Origin: Diacronema lutheri | Taxonomy: Eukaryota; Haptophyta; Pavlovophyceae; Pavlovales; Pavlovaceae | NCBI GenBank assembly: GCA_019448385.1 | Contig: JAGTXO010000034.1 | Coordinates: forward strand, 62,001-126,000 | Reading direction: 5' to 3' | Length of the DNA: 64,000 nt | In this document: in pieces, positions 38,999 to 51,200 of the stretch | How positions within the stretch are numbered: the stretch's first letter is position 1 | How the letters are laid out: the number at the start of each line of letters is the position of its first letter | The notes under the pieces: generated by a model | Seen by the model: the letters and a program-made list of their open reading frames with translations, nothing else | What the model was told of the DNA's origin: nothing | Databases searched by the model: none | Made by a program: the position numbers and the translations under genes

Positions 38999-39242
38999 AG
39001 GCAACGCGGCGCTGCGCGTGGGCCAGGAGCTGGTGCCCATGACGCCGTGGCCAGCAAGAGCCCCCCGCCTCGGTGCACTCTGACTCTGCACACGATCTGA
39101 AGAGGCTCGGGCTCGCGTGCCTCATGCATTGCTCTCCTCGTGGACCAACTTGGTCCAGGTCCGCTGGACAAGTGACAACGGGCTCCGCAAGCTGCAGCAC
39201 GACGCCCCTTTCCGGCGCTGTGAAAGTCGAAACGCCCGCGGC

Positions 39243-40037
39243 ATGGAGGGTGCGGCGGCGGACAGCGACGCGCTCGTCGTGACGCTCATCTCGTGCGCGG
39301 CCGAGTTCAAGTTGGACAAGTTCTGGGCGGACATGGCGAAACCGGTGGATCGCGCCATCTCCGCGCTTCGGAGCGACGACCGGCCGCTCGCCGTGCGCGA
39401 GCTGCAGTCGGCCCTGCGCTCGCTTCCGCCCGCCGACGTGAACGCGGTCGGCCTTTTTGCGGCGCAGCGCAGGCAGATCGTTGGCGTGCTTGGCATACTT
39501 GGCGCAGAAGAGACGCCGCCACCGCCGCCGCCGCGCCCACCACCGCCGCCGCTTGCGCCGTACGCCTTTGACCAGGACGAGAGCGACGTGGTCGTCGCGA
39601 TCGCCGTCCCGCCCTCGACGCGCAAGGCGGACGTGATGGTCGTCTTCGGCCGCACGTCAGTGCGCGTGGCGGTGGCGGGGCACGCAACGCAGCCCGCGGT
39701 GCTCGATGGCACGCTCGAGCACCCCGTCGACGTTGACGGCTGCTCGTGGTCGCTCGGCGGTGAGGGCGCTCAGCGCGCGCTGAGCGTCACGTTTGAGAAG
39801 GCGAGCGGCGGGCTGCGCTGGCGGCAGCTGCTGCTTGGCGGTGGCGCCGGCCTCACCGCCGCGCCCACAGAGACGAGCAGCGCTGGCGATTCATTGGGCC
39901 TCAACCTGGCATCGGCCGCCGCTGAGGCGCGCCGCATGGAGGAGCTGAACGAGATGCTGCACGCCACGCTGCAGGGCACCGAGCTGCGCCCGCTGCAGCC
40001 GTCCGCCCCCCACCCCCCACCCTCCCCACAATCGTAG
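39243..40037 (+). CDS. CS-domain (p23/NudC-like) protein
   Basis: Single exon, 264 residues from ATG 39243; the frame is open upstream but only with non-ATG or poor starts. An N-terminal helical region (VVTLISCAAEFKLDKFWADM) is followed by a Pro run and then a CS domain at about 110-205: AFDQDESDVVVAIAVPPSTR, VMVVFGRTSVRVAVAG, LDGTLEHPVDVDGCSWSLGG and LSVTFEKASGGLRWRQLLLG, the typical W-S-L...L-K...W pattern of Hsp90/dynein co-chaperones. A short helix with EELNEMLHATLQG closes it. It may assist Hsp90 or a motor complex; the client is unknown. Its TAG stop abuts the opposing gene's stop codon. Confidence 0.8.
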   Translation: MEGAAADSDALVVTLISCAAEFKLDKFWADMAKPVDRAISALRSDDRPLAVRELQSALRSLPPADVNAVGLFAAQRRQIVGVLGILGAEETPPPPPPRPPPPPLAPYAFDQDESDVVVAIAVPPSTRKADVMVVFGRTSVRVAVAGHATQPAVLDGTLEHPVDVDGCSWSLGGEGAQRALSVTFEKASGGLRWRQLLLGGGAGLTAAPTETSSAGDSLGLNLASAAAEARRMEELNEMLHATLQGTELRPLQPSAPHPPPSPQS

Positions 40038-41218
40038 TCATTCGACCTCCCTCGCCGGTGCGGCCCTCGCCCGGCCACTGGCCGACGGCGCGGCAGAAGC
40101 AGCGCGGACCGGCGCTGCGCTCTCCGCGCCAGGCGCGTGCGCGTCGCTGCGCGCCGCACGCCACGCAGCGGGCCCAACCGCCGGCTTTGCGGGCGATGTG
40201 AGGCCTGCCTCGTGCAGCGCCTGGAGCAGGTCTCGCTGGATTGCGAGCGCGCGCGGCTCGTCGCCCTGCGCGCGCGCGACCTCGGCGAGCGCATGCAGCG
40301 TCGCTGCTGCATCCGGGTGCGCCATGCCGAGGGTGCGCACGCGGGGTCTCGCCGCGCGAAGCAGCAGCTTGTGCGCAGCGGCAAGGTCGCCACGCGCCCA
40401 ATGGAGCAGCGCGAGCGCGTGCAGCGCGTTGGCCGTGCGCAGGTCGTCGCCGCCGTGCGCCGCCTCGAGCGCGCGCGCCGCTCCATCGAGCAGCGGCTGC
40501 GCCTCGTCCAGCCGCCCTGCGGATGCAAGCGGCGCGGTGGGTCGGGCGCGAGCGGGCAAGCGTCCGCCCGATCGGCCGCGCGGCGTGGCGGGCGAGGCGA
40601 GCGCGCGCGCGAGCGCGCGGCGGATGAGCGCGGGGGCGCCTCGCCTCTCTCGCGCAGCAAGGAGCCGAGGTTGTGCCGCGAGAGCGCGGCGTCGGCGTGG
40701 TCGGCGCCGAGGAGGAGCTCGCGCTCGCGCAGGACGGCGCGGAGCTCTTGTTCGGCGCTGTCAAGCTCGCCCGCCTGTCGCAGCGCGAGCGCGTAGTTGT
40801 GCCGCGCGACCAGCGTCGAGCTGTGGTGTGAGCCGAGCGCGGCACGGTACGCGCCCACGGCCTCGAGGTAGAGGGCGAGGGCGGCGTCGTGCTCGCCGAG
40901 GGTCTTGTGCGCGAGGGCGAGGTTGTTGAGCGCGCTCGCCACCGCCGGGTGCCGGCCGCCAAGCGTCGCGCGCGCGAGCTCCACGCACTCGGCGGCCGAG
41001 TCGCGCGCGTCGGCGTACGCGCCGCGCGCATGCGCCGCGCGCGTCGTGTCCTGCAGTGCACGGATGCGCGCGTGCGCGTCGGCCAATGCAGGTGCGGGCA
41101 GATCCGCGGGCCCAGCGGCACCCACGCCATATGCCAGCGCGCGCGATGACACACCGCACGGGCCCCGCGCGCGTCGGCACGCGGCCGTGATGAGCCTGCA
41201 TGCGGTGGCGCGCATCAT
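40038..41218 (-). CDS. Kinesin-light-chain-like TPR protein, possibly mitochondrial
   Basis: Two exons, 41218-40645 and 40516-40038, 350 residues, joined through a probable GC-AG intron (donor GCGAGG at 40644, phase 1). The join rebuilds NLGSLLRERG/RLDEAQPLLD, a normal TPR helix pair. At least five 42-residue TPRs of the kinesin-light-chain/Nephrocystin type are visible (HPAVASALNNLALAHKTLGE, ALALYLEAVGAYRAALGSHH, TANALHALALLHWARGDLAA, HPDAAATLHALAEVARAQGD). The N-terminus (MMRATACRLITAACRRARG) is basic and lacks acids, as mitochondrial presequences do. The C-terminus is low-complexity Ala/Pro. It lies head-to-head with the TTLL gene (23 bp) and tail-to-tail with the CS-domain gene (0 bp). 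Confidence 0.8.
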
Positions 41219-41241
41219 AGCGCCCGACGCGGCGGTTTCAA

Positions 41242-41912
41242 ATGCCGCTCATTGATGGCGCCAACGGCGCGAGCGGAGCGACGGAGAGCAGCGAGGAGGA
41301 CGAGCCGGACGCGAGCGTCGCGCACTCGGCGTCGGAGCTGAGCGATGGCGAGGACGACATCGGCAGCTCAGCTGCCCCCACCGACCGCACGGCGGGCGCG
41401 GCCGATGCAGCCGATGCGCCGGCGGAGCGCCCGCGCATGCTGCTGCTCCGCTCGCTCTTCGTGGGGCGCCCGTCGACGGTGTGGTTCGGCTACGCGCCCT
41501 TCCTCGAGAAAGAGCGCACAGAAGGACAGGGTGCGCGCCCGCGCCGCGCCCTCCTACGTCGATGGTCGCGCGCCGCTCACTCGCGCGCGCCTCCTACGCG
41601 ACGCTTGGCTCGCGCGCGGCTCGCAGAGCGCGTGGTCGAGCTGACGGACACGAGCCAGCTGCCGCTCCTCTTCAAGTCCGAGCGCACCATCAATTGCGTG
41701 TGCCAGCCACTCAAGCGCAGCGGCTTTCGCCGGCTGCTGCGCGGCTCGTCGTACCATGTGCTGTGGGGGTCGCATCTCACGGAGAAGCAGCTTCGCCGGT
41801 TGCGCCCGCACCAGCGCATCAACCACTTCCCCGGCTCGTACGGTATCGGCCGCAAAGACTATTTGTGGAAGAACTTCTCGCGCATGCAGCGCGAGCATCC
41901 CGCTGAGGTGCG

Positions 41913-41943
<31 letters not shown>

Positions 41944-44001
41944 GCGCGCGCGCGCCTGACGCGCGCCCAATGCCCCCTGCCCCCTGCCCCCTGACCCCCT
42001 GACCCCTGATCCCTGACCCTCTGCCCCCCTGCCCCCTTGCCCGCTGCTCCCTGCCCGCTGCCCGCCGCCCGCCGCCCGCCGCCCGCCGCGCCATGCAGTA
42101 CAACTTCTGCGCCAAGACGTACCTGCTGCCGGCCGACCGGGAGCTCTTCGAGCGCGACTTCAAGGAGGGCGAGCTGTACATCGTCAAGCCGCCCGCCTCA
42201 GCCGAGGGGCGGGGCATCCGGATGCTCTCGCGCCGTGAGGAGCTGCCGAGCGCCGACCGGGCGGCCATCGTGCAGCGCTACGTCGCTGACCCTCTCCTCA
42301 TCGACGGGACCAAGTTTGACCTGCGGATCTACGTGGCCGTGACGTCCTTCGACCCGCTGCGCGTCTACGTGTACGAGGAGGGCCTCGGCCGCTTCGCCAC
42401 CGCGCCCTACTCGGCAGACGCGTCGCGCGCCAACCTGCGCAACCGCTTTGCGCACCTCACCAACTACGCGCTCAACAAGCGCTCAGCGCAATTTGTCAAG
42501 AACACGGACGCGGACGCGGACGCGGAGGGGTCCAAGTGGAGCCTCTCCGCCATCTGGCGCCGCCTCGCCGCGCAGGGCGTCGACGTGCCCTCCGTCAAGG
42601 CGCGGATACACGAGATTGCGGTCAAGGCGATGCTCGCCGTTGAGCCGTCCGTCGTCGGCAAGCTCAACGCGTGGTGCCACAACCGCGCGACGCCATTCGA
42701 GCTCTTTGGCCTCGACATCCTGCTCGACGCGTCGCACAAGCCATGGCTCATCGAGGCGCGCGCGCCCGCGCCGCCAAGCGCGCCGCTGCGCCGCAGCTGC
42801 CGCCGTGCGCGCGCGGCTCGCGCGCGCCGCGGGCCCGCCCGACCGACCGACCGACCGCCCGCCCGACCACGCGCAGGTCAACGTGGCGTGCTCGCTCTCG
42901 TCATCGTCGCCGCTTGACAAGCGCGTCAAGCACGCGCTGATGACGGACCTCTTTCATCTGGTGGGAGTCGTGCCCTCCACGCGCAAGCCGGCCGCGGCGA
43001 CCGAGCGCGCGTCCGCGCCGGCGGGCGGCGCTGGCGCGCGCGCGCCGCGCGGGCGCAACATCTTTGAGATGCGCGCAACGCCGCTGCGCGCGATGGGCGA
43101 GGCGGAGTGGGAGCTCGTGATGCACGCGGAGGATGAGCACGCGCGCCGTGGCGGCTGGGAGCGCGCCTTCCCGTGCGAGTGGGCGCGAATGGAGCGGCTT
43201 CTCGCCCTCCTGCCCACACCGCGCTATCGACTGACAGTACTCGCAAAGTGGGAGGAGCACAAGGACTGGGCGCTCCTCGCGCACAGGCTCGCCTTCCGCC
43301 CGCCGGCGCACCTGCTGCAGCCCGCGCCTGCCGCGCCCGCGCGCACGCCGCCGCGCGCGTCGGTCGTCGTCCGGCGCGCGAGCACGCCCGGACCGCCGCC
43401 GCGCACGGCGGGCGCGTCGGTCCAGCGGCGCGCGTCTGCCACGCTGGTTACGGACACGAGCCCGGCCGCGGGCCACGAGCAGCGCGCCCCACCGCTCGAG
43501 CTGCTCGCGCTCGCGCACGCCCCTCTGGGTGCGCCATTCCTGAGCGCCGACGCGGTCACGCCGCGCGGCTTCGCGCCGGACGGCGAGGCCAGCAGCGCGC
43601 GCACGCAGTCGGCGCGCGCGCAGCAGCGAGCGTCGCCGCGCGTGCACCCAGCGGCCGGCGCCTTCGGCTTCGCGCCGTCGCCTGCGCGCGCCGTGCGCGC
43701 GCGCTCGGCGCTCGCCGCACGAACGCGCCCGCCAGGCGGCGTTGGTGGCGCAGCGGACGTGCGCGAGGCGCTCGCGCGTATGACCATCGCCGGGCGTGGC
43801 GCGCCGTCGCCCGCGGCGCGCAAGGCGGGCGGCGTGGAGCAGCGCGGCGGGTACGACGGCAACGTCCTCTGGGGGGGCGCGTGGGGGCGCGCGCAGACGC
43901 CGCGCAGCGCGTGGCTCGCGCGTCACGGCCTTGGCCGCGGCGCTGCGGTTGACGGCGCCGGCCTGAGCTCCATCGTCGTCGGCAGCGCGCGGAGGCTCTG
44001 A
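41242..44001 (+). CDS. TTLL4-like tubulin polyglutamylase
   Basis: Tubulin-tyrosine-ligase-like ATP-grasp enzyme that would add glutamates to tubulin tails of axonemal or basal-body microtubules. Exons 41242-41530, 41627-41907, 42099-42755 and 42877-44001 (phases 1, 0, 0; third donor is GC), 783 residues. Family landmarks are in order: RTINCVCQPLKRSGFRRLLR, HQRINHFPGSYGIGRKDYLW KNFSRMQ, IVKPPASAEGRGIRML (ATP site), VQRYVADPLLIDGTKFDLRI YV, SFDPLRVYVYEEGLGRF, HLTNYALNK, and ELFGLDILLD...KPWLIE/VNVACSLSSSSPLD, the last created by the GC-AG splice and matching the E-V-N metal/ATP motif. The N-terminal ~60 residues are acidic and disordered; a later ATG at the MLLLRSLF segment is possible. The C-terminal ~330 residues are low complexity. 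Confidence 0.9.
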
Positions 44002-44080
44002 CCGTGTGACTCGCGCGCAACCTCAGATCCCGACGTGATCTGCTTTCCGCATGATCCGACGTTCGGCCAACACGCGCGCG

Positions 44081-44545
44081 TCACAGGAGCTCTATATTGT
44101 CGTACCCCGCCCGCCGCTCGACCACGAGCGTGCCTACCAGCCGCGCGCGTACGAGCCGCCCCAGCAGCGCCGCGACGAGCCACGCCGCGGCACTCACGCC
44201 GGTCGCGACGGCCCATGCGGGTGCAGCGGCAGGCGCGATGCCGGATCGCGCGCCGCGCAGGGTAACGAACATGTAGCACGACCAGCCCATCGCGAGCGCG
44301 ACCGCGTCGAGTGCGAACACGTGTAGCAGCCGCGCGCTCGCGCCCGCCGCCCCGAGCGCGCCGAGGAGCGCGACGGGCGCGCCGAGCGCGACCGGCGCGA
44401 AAAAGCGGCGGCGGAACTCAAGGTCGCACAGCGCGTAGCCAGCCGGCAGGCAGACGGCCACGGCGACGCCCACCAGCATCCGACGCGCCTCGGGCCAGCG
44501 AAGCACCTGCTGCGGGCCAGCGAGTTGGCTGCCACGGGGCCCCAT
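44081..44545 (-). CDS. Small four-helix membrane protein, unknown
   Basis: 154 residues, single exon. Four hydrophobic segments: MLVGVAVAVCLPAGYAL, FAPVALGAPVALLGALGAAG, LHVFALDAVALAMGWSCYMF and VATGVSAAAWLVAALLG, with short charged loops and a YDNIELL tail. Third positions are GC-rich and the frame fits the composition of neighbours. The frame is open far upstream, but ATG 44545 is the first Met that leaves a compact protein and does not run through the opposing gene. No family was recognised. It converges with the TTLL gene, 79 bp between stops. Confidence 0.6.
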   Translation of the reverse strand: MGPRGSQLAGPQQVLRWPEARRMLVGVAVAVCLPAGYALCDLEFRRRFFAPVALGAPVALLGALGAAGASARLLHVFALDAVALAMGWSCYMFVTLRGARSGIAPAAAPAWAVATGVSAAAWLVAALLGRLVRARLVGTLVVERRAGYDNIELL

Positions 44546-44558
44546 TGCCGGACGCACG

Positions 44559-45107
44559 ATGGGCGGCACGGCGAGCGCCGCTTTCCTGGTCGCGCTCGCT
44601 TTCCACGCAGCGCGCGCGCAGCAGGCGGGGGCGTGCGCGGGCGCGCCGGCGCCGAGCGATGGCGGCTCGACGGCGGAAGAGCGCTGGCAGCGCATGCTCG
44701 ACGCGCAGCGCGTGCAGCACGCGCCACTCACCGAGGGTGGGGTTGTGCACGGAGGCGCGGCCGCGCGTGCGCCGCACGTGCGCGCCGCGCCAACCGGCGC
44801 GCACACGCTCGTGGCGGGTTTCATCGACACATCGATGCGGCGTGAGCCGACATGGACTGAGTGGCTGCGCGACGAGCCAGGGGCCGCGGCGCGCGCGCTC
44901 TTTGCCGTCGCAGTTTCCGCGCTCGCGCTCGTCGTGCCGTTTGCAGCCGGACGACTGCGCATCTGCGCGGCCACGTGCAACGAACCGGCGGCTGGCACGC
45001 ACGTCGCCGCGGTGTCGCGAGCGGCTGCCGCCTCGCCTGCAGCCGCGGCCGCGCGGTTGGCTGCCGCCTCGCCTGCAGCTGCCGCGACACCAAGCGGCCA
45101 AACTTGA
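44559..45107 (+). CDS. Small signal-peptide/one-TM protein, unknown
   Basis: 182 residues, single exon. The signal peptide MGGTASAAFLVALAFHAARA is followed by an ectodomain of about 90 residues with few cysteines, one TM segment (ALFAVAVSALALVVPFAAG) and a cytoplasmic Ala/Pro-rich tail. A short motif (IDTSMRREPTWTEWLRDEPG) precedes the membrane. No family was recognised. Its start is 13 bp from the start codon of the opposing four-helix protein, which is tight enough to raise the question whether both are expressed. Confidence 0.6.
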   Translation: MGGTASAAFLVALAFHAARAQQAGACAGAPAPSDGGSTAEERWQRMLDAQRVQHAPLTEGGVVHGGAAARAPHVRAAPTGAHTLVAGFIDTSMRREPTWTEWLRDEPGAAARALFAVAVSALALVVPFAAGRLRICAATCNEPAAGTHVAAVSRAAAASPAAAAARLAAASPAAAATPSGQT

Positions 45108-45283
45108 GCGCAAGACGAACTTCCGCGCGCCCGGCCGACGGGCGCGACACTAGGGCGCTACACCCCCACCACCCACCTCCTCAGGGCGGGCCAGCAACTG
45201 TGCAATGCCGTTCTGATTCAGTCAGTGGGCGCGCTAAAAGAGTGCGGCCCTGCGGCCAGCCACCGGCGCGGCGGCGCGCACGC

Positions 45284-48200
45284 TCACGACGACGTGTGGA
45301 TCGGCCGCCAGGGCGGGCGCACGTCAATCGGCAAGCCGCGCCCGTCGGCCGCCGAGCGGAGCGGCAGGAGGAGCGGCTGCGTTGACACGTTGCGCGAGCG
45401 CGACGCGGCCGTGTGCGACGCGGCGCCGAGCGAGAGCGGCCGGCCGCCGCGCCGCGCGCGCCCGCCCGACTGCTGCCTGCCTGCGGGCGAGCGGCCGGCG
45501 CCGGCAGCGCCGAGCGAGCGGCGCGGCGTCGGCGGCGACGCGGAGCACGAGCTGCGCCCGCCGCCGCCACCACCCGCGCCGTCGAGCGCGCCGCCGAGCG
45601 CACCCGCCGACGCGCGCAGCAGGCCGTGCACGGCGTGGTGCGCCTGCGAGAGCTGCGACAGTGAACTGAGACGCTGGTCAAGCTCCTCGATCATCCCGTC
45701 CTCGAACGCGAGCAGCTGCGCGAAGCGCTCGTTCTGCGTGCGGTACCGGCGGCGCGCGGCCGCGCGCAGCTGCCAATGCGCGTGCGACGCGACGAGGTCT
45801 ATGCGCGCGGGCAGCGCCTGCGGCGGCGCGCCCGCGCGCGCGCGCGCCGGCTCGCGCGCGCCGCGCCGCGCGCTGAGCTCGCCGGCGGCGGTGGCGCGCG
45901 CGCCGTGCGCCGTGGCCACGCGCCGCCAGCGCGTGAGCGCCGTCGCCGCCTCGCTTGCATGCTCGGCGCGCCACGCCGCCGCGCGCGCCGCGACCGCACG
46001 CGCGGCGGCCGCACGTGCACGCAGCGCGCGCAGCGCACGCAGTGCGCGCCCAGCGGCCGCGCGCGAGTATGCGACGCCGACGCGGCGGCGGGCCACGTCG
46101 GGCGAGACGCGCGGCGCCCAGCGAAGCCACGGCGCCCTGCGCGACGCCGGCGTCGCGCGCCGCCAGCGCCGGAGCGCGGCCGCGGCCGCCACGCGCGCGC
46201 GTGCGTCGCCCTGCGCGCGCGCGGCGGCGCGCCATGCGCGCATCGCCGCGGCGCGCCACGCGCGCAGCGCGGCGAACCGCGGCGCGCGCAAACCGCCCAT
46301 CGCGCCGACGCGTGCGAGCGCGCGCCCAACTGCCGCGCGCGCGGCCGTGGGCGGAGCCCAGCGGCGAAGCGCGCGCGCGAGCGCGGCGGCGCGCCACCGC
46401 GCGGCCGCGCGACGCGCCGCCGGCGCGGCCGCGCGCGCCGCCTTCGCGCCACGCCAGCGGCGGAGTGCGCGGAACTGCCCGCCGGCGCGAAGCGCACGCA
46501 CCGCCGTACGGCCGAGCGCGCGCCGTCGCGCGCCCGCCTCCCAGCCGCGCAGCGCGCGCGCGGCTGCGGGCGGGCGAAGCGCGGCCGTCACGCGCGCGCG
46601 CGCGCGCGCCGTGCGCGCGCGCGCCGACGCACGCAAACCCCACGCGCGGAAGGCGGCGGCGGCGCGCGGGCCAAGGCGCAGCGCCCGAAGTGCCGCACCG
46701 GCGATCGCGCGCGTCGTGGCCGCGTTGCGCCACGTGCGCAGCGCGCGGCCGCACGCCGAGCGGCGCAGCGCGCGGCCCGCGCGGACGGCGACGCCACCGG
46801 CGCCAAGCCGGCCGCGCGCCGCGGCCGTCGCGCGGAGCCAGCGGCGGAGCGCGCGGCCGGCGCGCGCGGTGCGCAGCGAGCGCACTGCTCGTCGCATCGT
46901 GCGCAGTGCCCCCGCGTTGGCACGCCACGTGCGCAGCGCTCGAGCGGCGCGCATGCCGCGCAGAGCGCGCGCGGCGCGGTCGAGAGCGCCGCCCGCCCGC
47001 GACGCGCGCCGGCGCGCGGCCGCGAGCTCACGCCACTGGCGGAATGTGCGACTACGCATGCCGCCACGCAGCGAGCGCGCCGCCTCGGTCAACTCGTGCA
47101 GCTCATCCGCGTTGGCGTGCCACGCGCGCAGCGCGGCGCCCGCGCGTGTGGCGCGCAGCGCGCGGCCCGCGCGCTCCGCGGCGCCACCCACCGCGGTCGC
47201 GCGCCGGCGCGCGGCCGCGAGCTCACGCCACTGGCGGAATGTGCGACTACGCATGCCGCCACGCAGCGAGCGCGCCGCCTCGGTCAACTTGTGCAGCTCA
47301 TCCGCGTTGGCGTGCCACGCGCGCAGCGCGGCGCCCGCGCGTGTGGCGCGCAGCGCGGCGCCCGCGCGCTCGGCGGCGCCACCCACCGCGGTCGCGCGCC
47401 GGCGCGCACGGCAAACGTCGCGCCAATGGCAAAGCGCGCGCAAGGCGGCGCCACCAAGCAGCACGCGCAGCGCCACGTCTCCAACGCGCCTTGCTGCCGC
47501 GTTGGCGTGCCACGCGCGCAGCGCGGCGCCCGCTCGTACGGCGCGCAGCGCGCGGCCCGCGCGCTCGGCGGCGCCACCCGGCGCGGTCGCGCGCCGGCGC
47601 GCGGCCGCAAGCTCACGCCACTGGCGGAATGTGCGACTACGCATGCCGCCACGCAGCAAGCGCGCCGCCTCGGTCAACTTGTGCAGCTCATCCGCGTTGG
47701 CGTGCCACGCGCGCAGCGCGGCGCCCGCGCGTGTGGCGCGCAGCGCGGCGCCCGCGCGCTCGGCGGCGCCACCCACCGCGGTCGCGCGCCGGCGCGCACG
47801 GCAAACGTCGCGCCAATGGCAAAGCGCGCGCAAGGCGGCGCCACCAAGCAGCACGCGCAGCGCCACGTCTCCAACGCGCCTTGCTGCCGCGTTGGCGTGC
47901 CACGCGCGCAGCGCGGCGCCCGCTCGTACGGCGCGGAGCGCGCGGCCCGCGCGCTCGGCGGCGCCACCCGGCGCGGTCGCGCGCCGGCGCGCACGGCAAA
48001 CGTCGCGCCAATGGCGAAGCGCGCGCAAGGCATCGCCACCGCGGGCGACGCTCGCCGTTGCGCGCAGCGCGCGATGCTCGGCCGCACCACGCCGCCACGC
48101 GCGCAGCGCGCGGCCGGCGTGCTCGGCGCGGAGCGCACGGCCAGCGCGCTCGCCTCTGGCGAGCACCGCGCGGCGCGCGCGGGCGGTGGCTCGCCATTGG

Positions 48201-51200
48201 CCGAGCGCCCGCCGCGCGGCACCGCCGCGCAGCGCAACCCACGCGCGCCGACGCACCGCGTGCCGCGCGCCCTCCGCCGCCCAGAGCGCGTGCGCGCTGC
48301 CGAGTGCGCCCGCCACCCAGCGCGCGCCCGCTGCGCGCGCCGCGCGCCGCTCGAGCGCAGCGCGCGCGACGAGGTGAAGCCACGCGCCGAGCGCGCGGCC
48401 ACGCGCACCCGCGGCCCAGCGTGCGGCCGGCGCGGCGAGTGCGCGCCGCGCGTGCACGGCGGCTGCGGCGTGCGCGGCGAGCGCGCGGAGCGCGCGGCCG
48501 CGCGCGCCCGCACGCAGCGCGCGGCCGGCTGTCGCGAGCAGCGCGCCAGCGCGCGCGGCGGCGTGCCAGGCGCGCAGCGCGGCGGCCGCACTGGCCGAGG
48601 CAAGCGGTCGCGCGGCCGCGCGCAGCAGCGCGAGCTCGGTCGCGACCGCCGCCCAGCGCGCGAACGCGCCACCGGACGCGCCGACGCGCCAGCGCCGGCC
48701 GACGCGGCGCGCGCCGGCACGCGCGGCCGCCTCGTCCGCCCACGTGCGCAGCGCGCGGGCGGCGGCGGCGCCGGCGGCGCCGCCCGCGGCGAGCGCGACG
48801 AAGCGCGCAGCGAGCGCCGCGCCGCGTGCCGCGTGCCGCCACTCGAGCAGCGCGAGCCGGCGGCGTGCGTCGCGCGCGCCGACCGATAGCGCGGCGCGCG
48901 CGGCGGGCGATGGGCGCGCCGCAGCCGCCCAGCGCGCGAAGGCGCCGCGCGCGCCGCGCGCGCCGGCAGCGCGGCGGAGCGCGCGCGATCCGAGCGCGCG
49001 CCGCGCCGCGCCGTCGTGCCAGCTACGTAGCGCCGCCGCCGCTCGGCCGCCTGAGAGCACGCGCAGCGCGCGCGCGCGCGTGGCCTCGTCCGCGCCGCGC
49101 TGCGCCGCTTCGTCCGCCCACGCGCGGAGCGCACGCGCGGCGGCGGCGCCGTCGGCGCCGGCGGCGGCGAGCGAGGCGAAGCGGCGGCCGAGCGCGCGCG
49201 CGCGCGCGGCGTGGCGCCATCCGGCGAGCGCACGCTTGAGGCCGCGGCCGGCACGCGCGAGCAGCGCGCGTCCAACGAGCGCGCGCGCGGCCGTGCGCGC
49301 CGCGGCGCCGTCGGCGAGCGCGCGCAGCGCGCGGTGGGCGGGGCCAGCGACGCGCAGCGTGGCGAGCGCGGCGCGCATCGGCCCCTCCTCGCGCGCGCGC
49401 CGCCGCCACGCGCGCACCGCCGCCATGGCGGCGGGCTGCCGCCAGCGGGCGGCGGCACGGCGCGCGGCGCGCGCGTCGGCCGCGCCATCGCGCCACGCGC
49501 GCAGCGCCGCGCCGACGCCCGCCTGCGAGAGCTGCACGATGGCGGAGAGGCGCACGCCCATCGCCACCTCCTCGCGCCGCCAAGCGCGCCACGAGCCGCC
49601 GAGCGCGCCGCTCGCCCACGCGTCCGCCGCACCGCCCACACCGGCCGCCGCGCGCGCGCGCGCCGACGCAGCCGCCGCCCACGCTGCGAGCGCGCGCGCG
49701 GCGGCCGCGCCGGCGCGAAGGCGGCCGGCGGCGCGACGGCCGGCGCGGCGCGCGCGCGCGGCGGCGCGCCAGCCGCGCATCGCCGCCGCAGCTCCGCGCG
49801 CGCCCCACAGCGCCGCGCCGCGCGCGACGAGCGCCGCGGGCTCGGCGGCGGCGCGCCAGCCGCGCAGCGCGCGCGCGGCGGCCGCGGCGCCTCCGCCGCC
49901 GAGCGCAAGCGCGCCACCGGCGATGAGCGCGCGCGCGCGCAGCGCGCGCTCTCGCGCGGCGTCGTGCCAACCGCGCAGCGCGCGCCGAAGCCGCGCGCCG
50001 CCCAGCTCGAGCACGACGAGCAGCTGGCGGTGCAGCTCGTCGGCCACGCCCGCCCACACGAGCCACGACTCGTGCAGCGCGCCGCCCGCCCACGACGTCG
50101 CGGCGCGCTCGCCGCCGCGCAGCAGCGCGCGCGCCTCGGCCGCCGCGCCACGCCACGCGCGCAGCGCGCGGCCCGCGTCTCCGCCGCGCCAGCGCGCGAG
50201 CGCGCGCGCGCGCCGGCCGACGATGCGCGCGCCCGCGCGCCACGCGAAGAGCGCGGCCGCGACGCCGTCGGCGCGCGCGGCGGCCGCGACGCGGCGCGCG
50301 CTCATCTCGTGCGTGACGGTCGAGCGCCAGCCCGCCCATGACGAGTACAGCGCGCCGCCCGCCCACACGCGCACGCCGCCGCCGAGCGTGCGGCGCGCGT
50401 CGGCGCCGGCACGCGCCGCCTCGCCGAGCGCGCGCAGCGCGGCGCCGAGCGCTGCGCTATGCCACAGCCGCGCGGCGCGCGCAGCGACGCGCCGCTCGGC
50501 GGCTGCGCCGCACCAGCCGCGCCATGCGCCCACGAGCGCGCGGCCAAGCAGCGCGCGCGCCGCGCGCGCGGCCGCGCGCTGCCGCACGGCCGCGCCGCGC
50601 CACGCGCGCAGCGCGGCACGCTCGGCGCCGCCGAGGTCTACGCCGCCCGCGCCGAGCGCGCGCCGCGCGGAGCGTCGCTCGGCGGCCGCGTCGCGCCACG
50701 CGCGCAGCGCCCGGCCGCGCGCCCGGCCGCGCAGCGCGCGCGCCGCGCGCGCCGTTGCGCGCACGGCCGCGGCCGCGCCGCGCCACGCGCACAGCGCGCC
50801 GCGCTCGCGGCCGCCGAGGTCGATCCCGCCGGCGTTGAGCGCGCGCCGCGCGGAGCGTCGCTCGGCGGCCGCGTCGCGCCACGCGCGCAGCGCACGGCCG
50901 CGCGCCCGGCCGCGCAGCGCGCGCGCCGCGCGCGCCATTGCGCGCACGGCCGCGGCCGCGCCGCGCCACGCGCGCAGCGCGCCGCGCTCGCGGCCGCCGA
51001 GGTCGATCCCGCCGGCGTTGAGCGCGCGCTGCGCGGAGCGTCGCTCGGCGGCCGCGTCGCGCCACGCGCGCAGCGCGCGGCCAGACGCGCGCCCGCGCAG
51101 CGCGCGCGCCGCGCGCGCCGCGAGCCTGCGGTCGGCGAGCGCAGAGCGCCAGCTGTGCCAGGAGCCGCCCAGCGCGCCGCTCGCCCAGAGCAGCGCCGCG

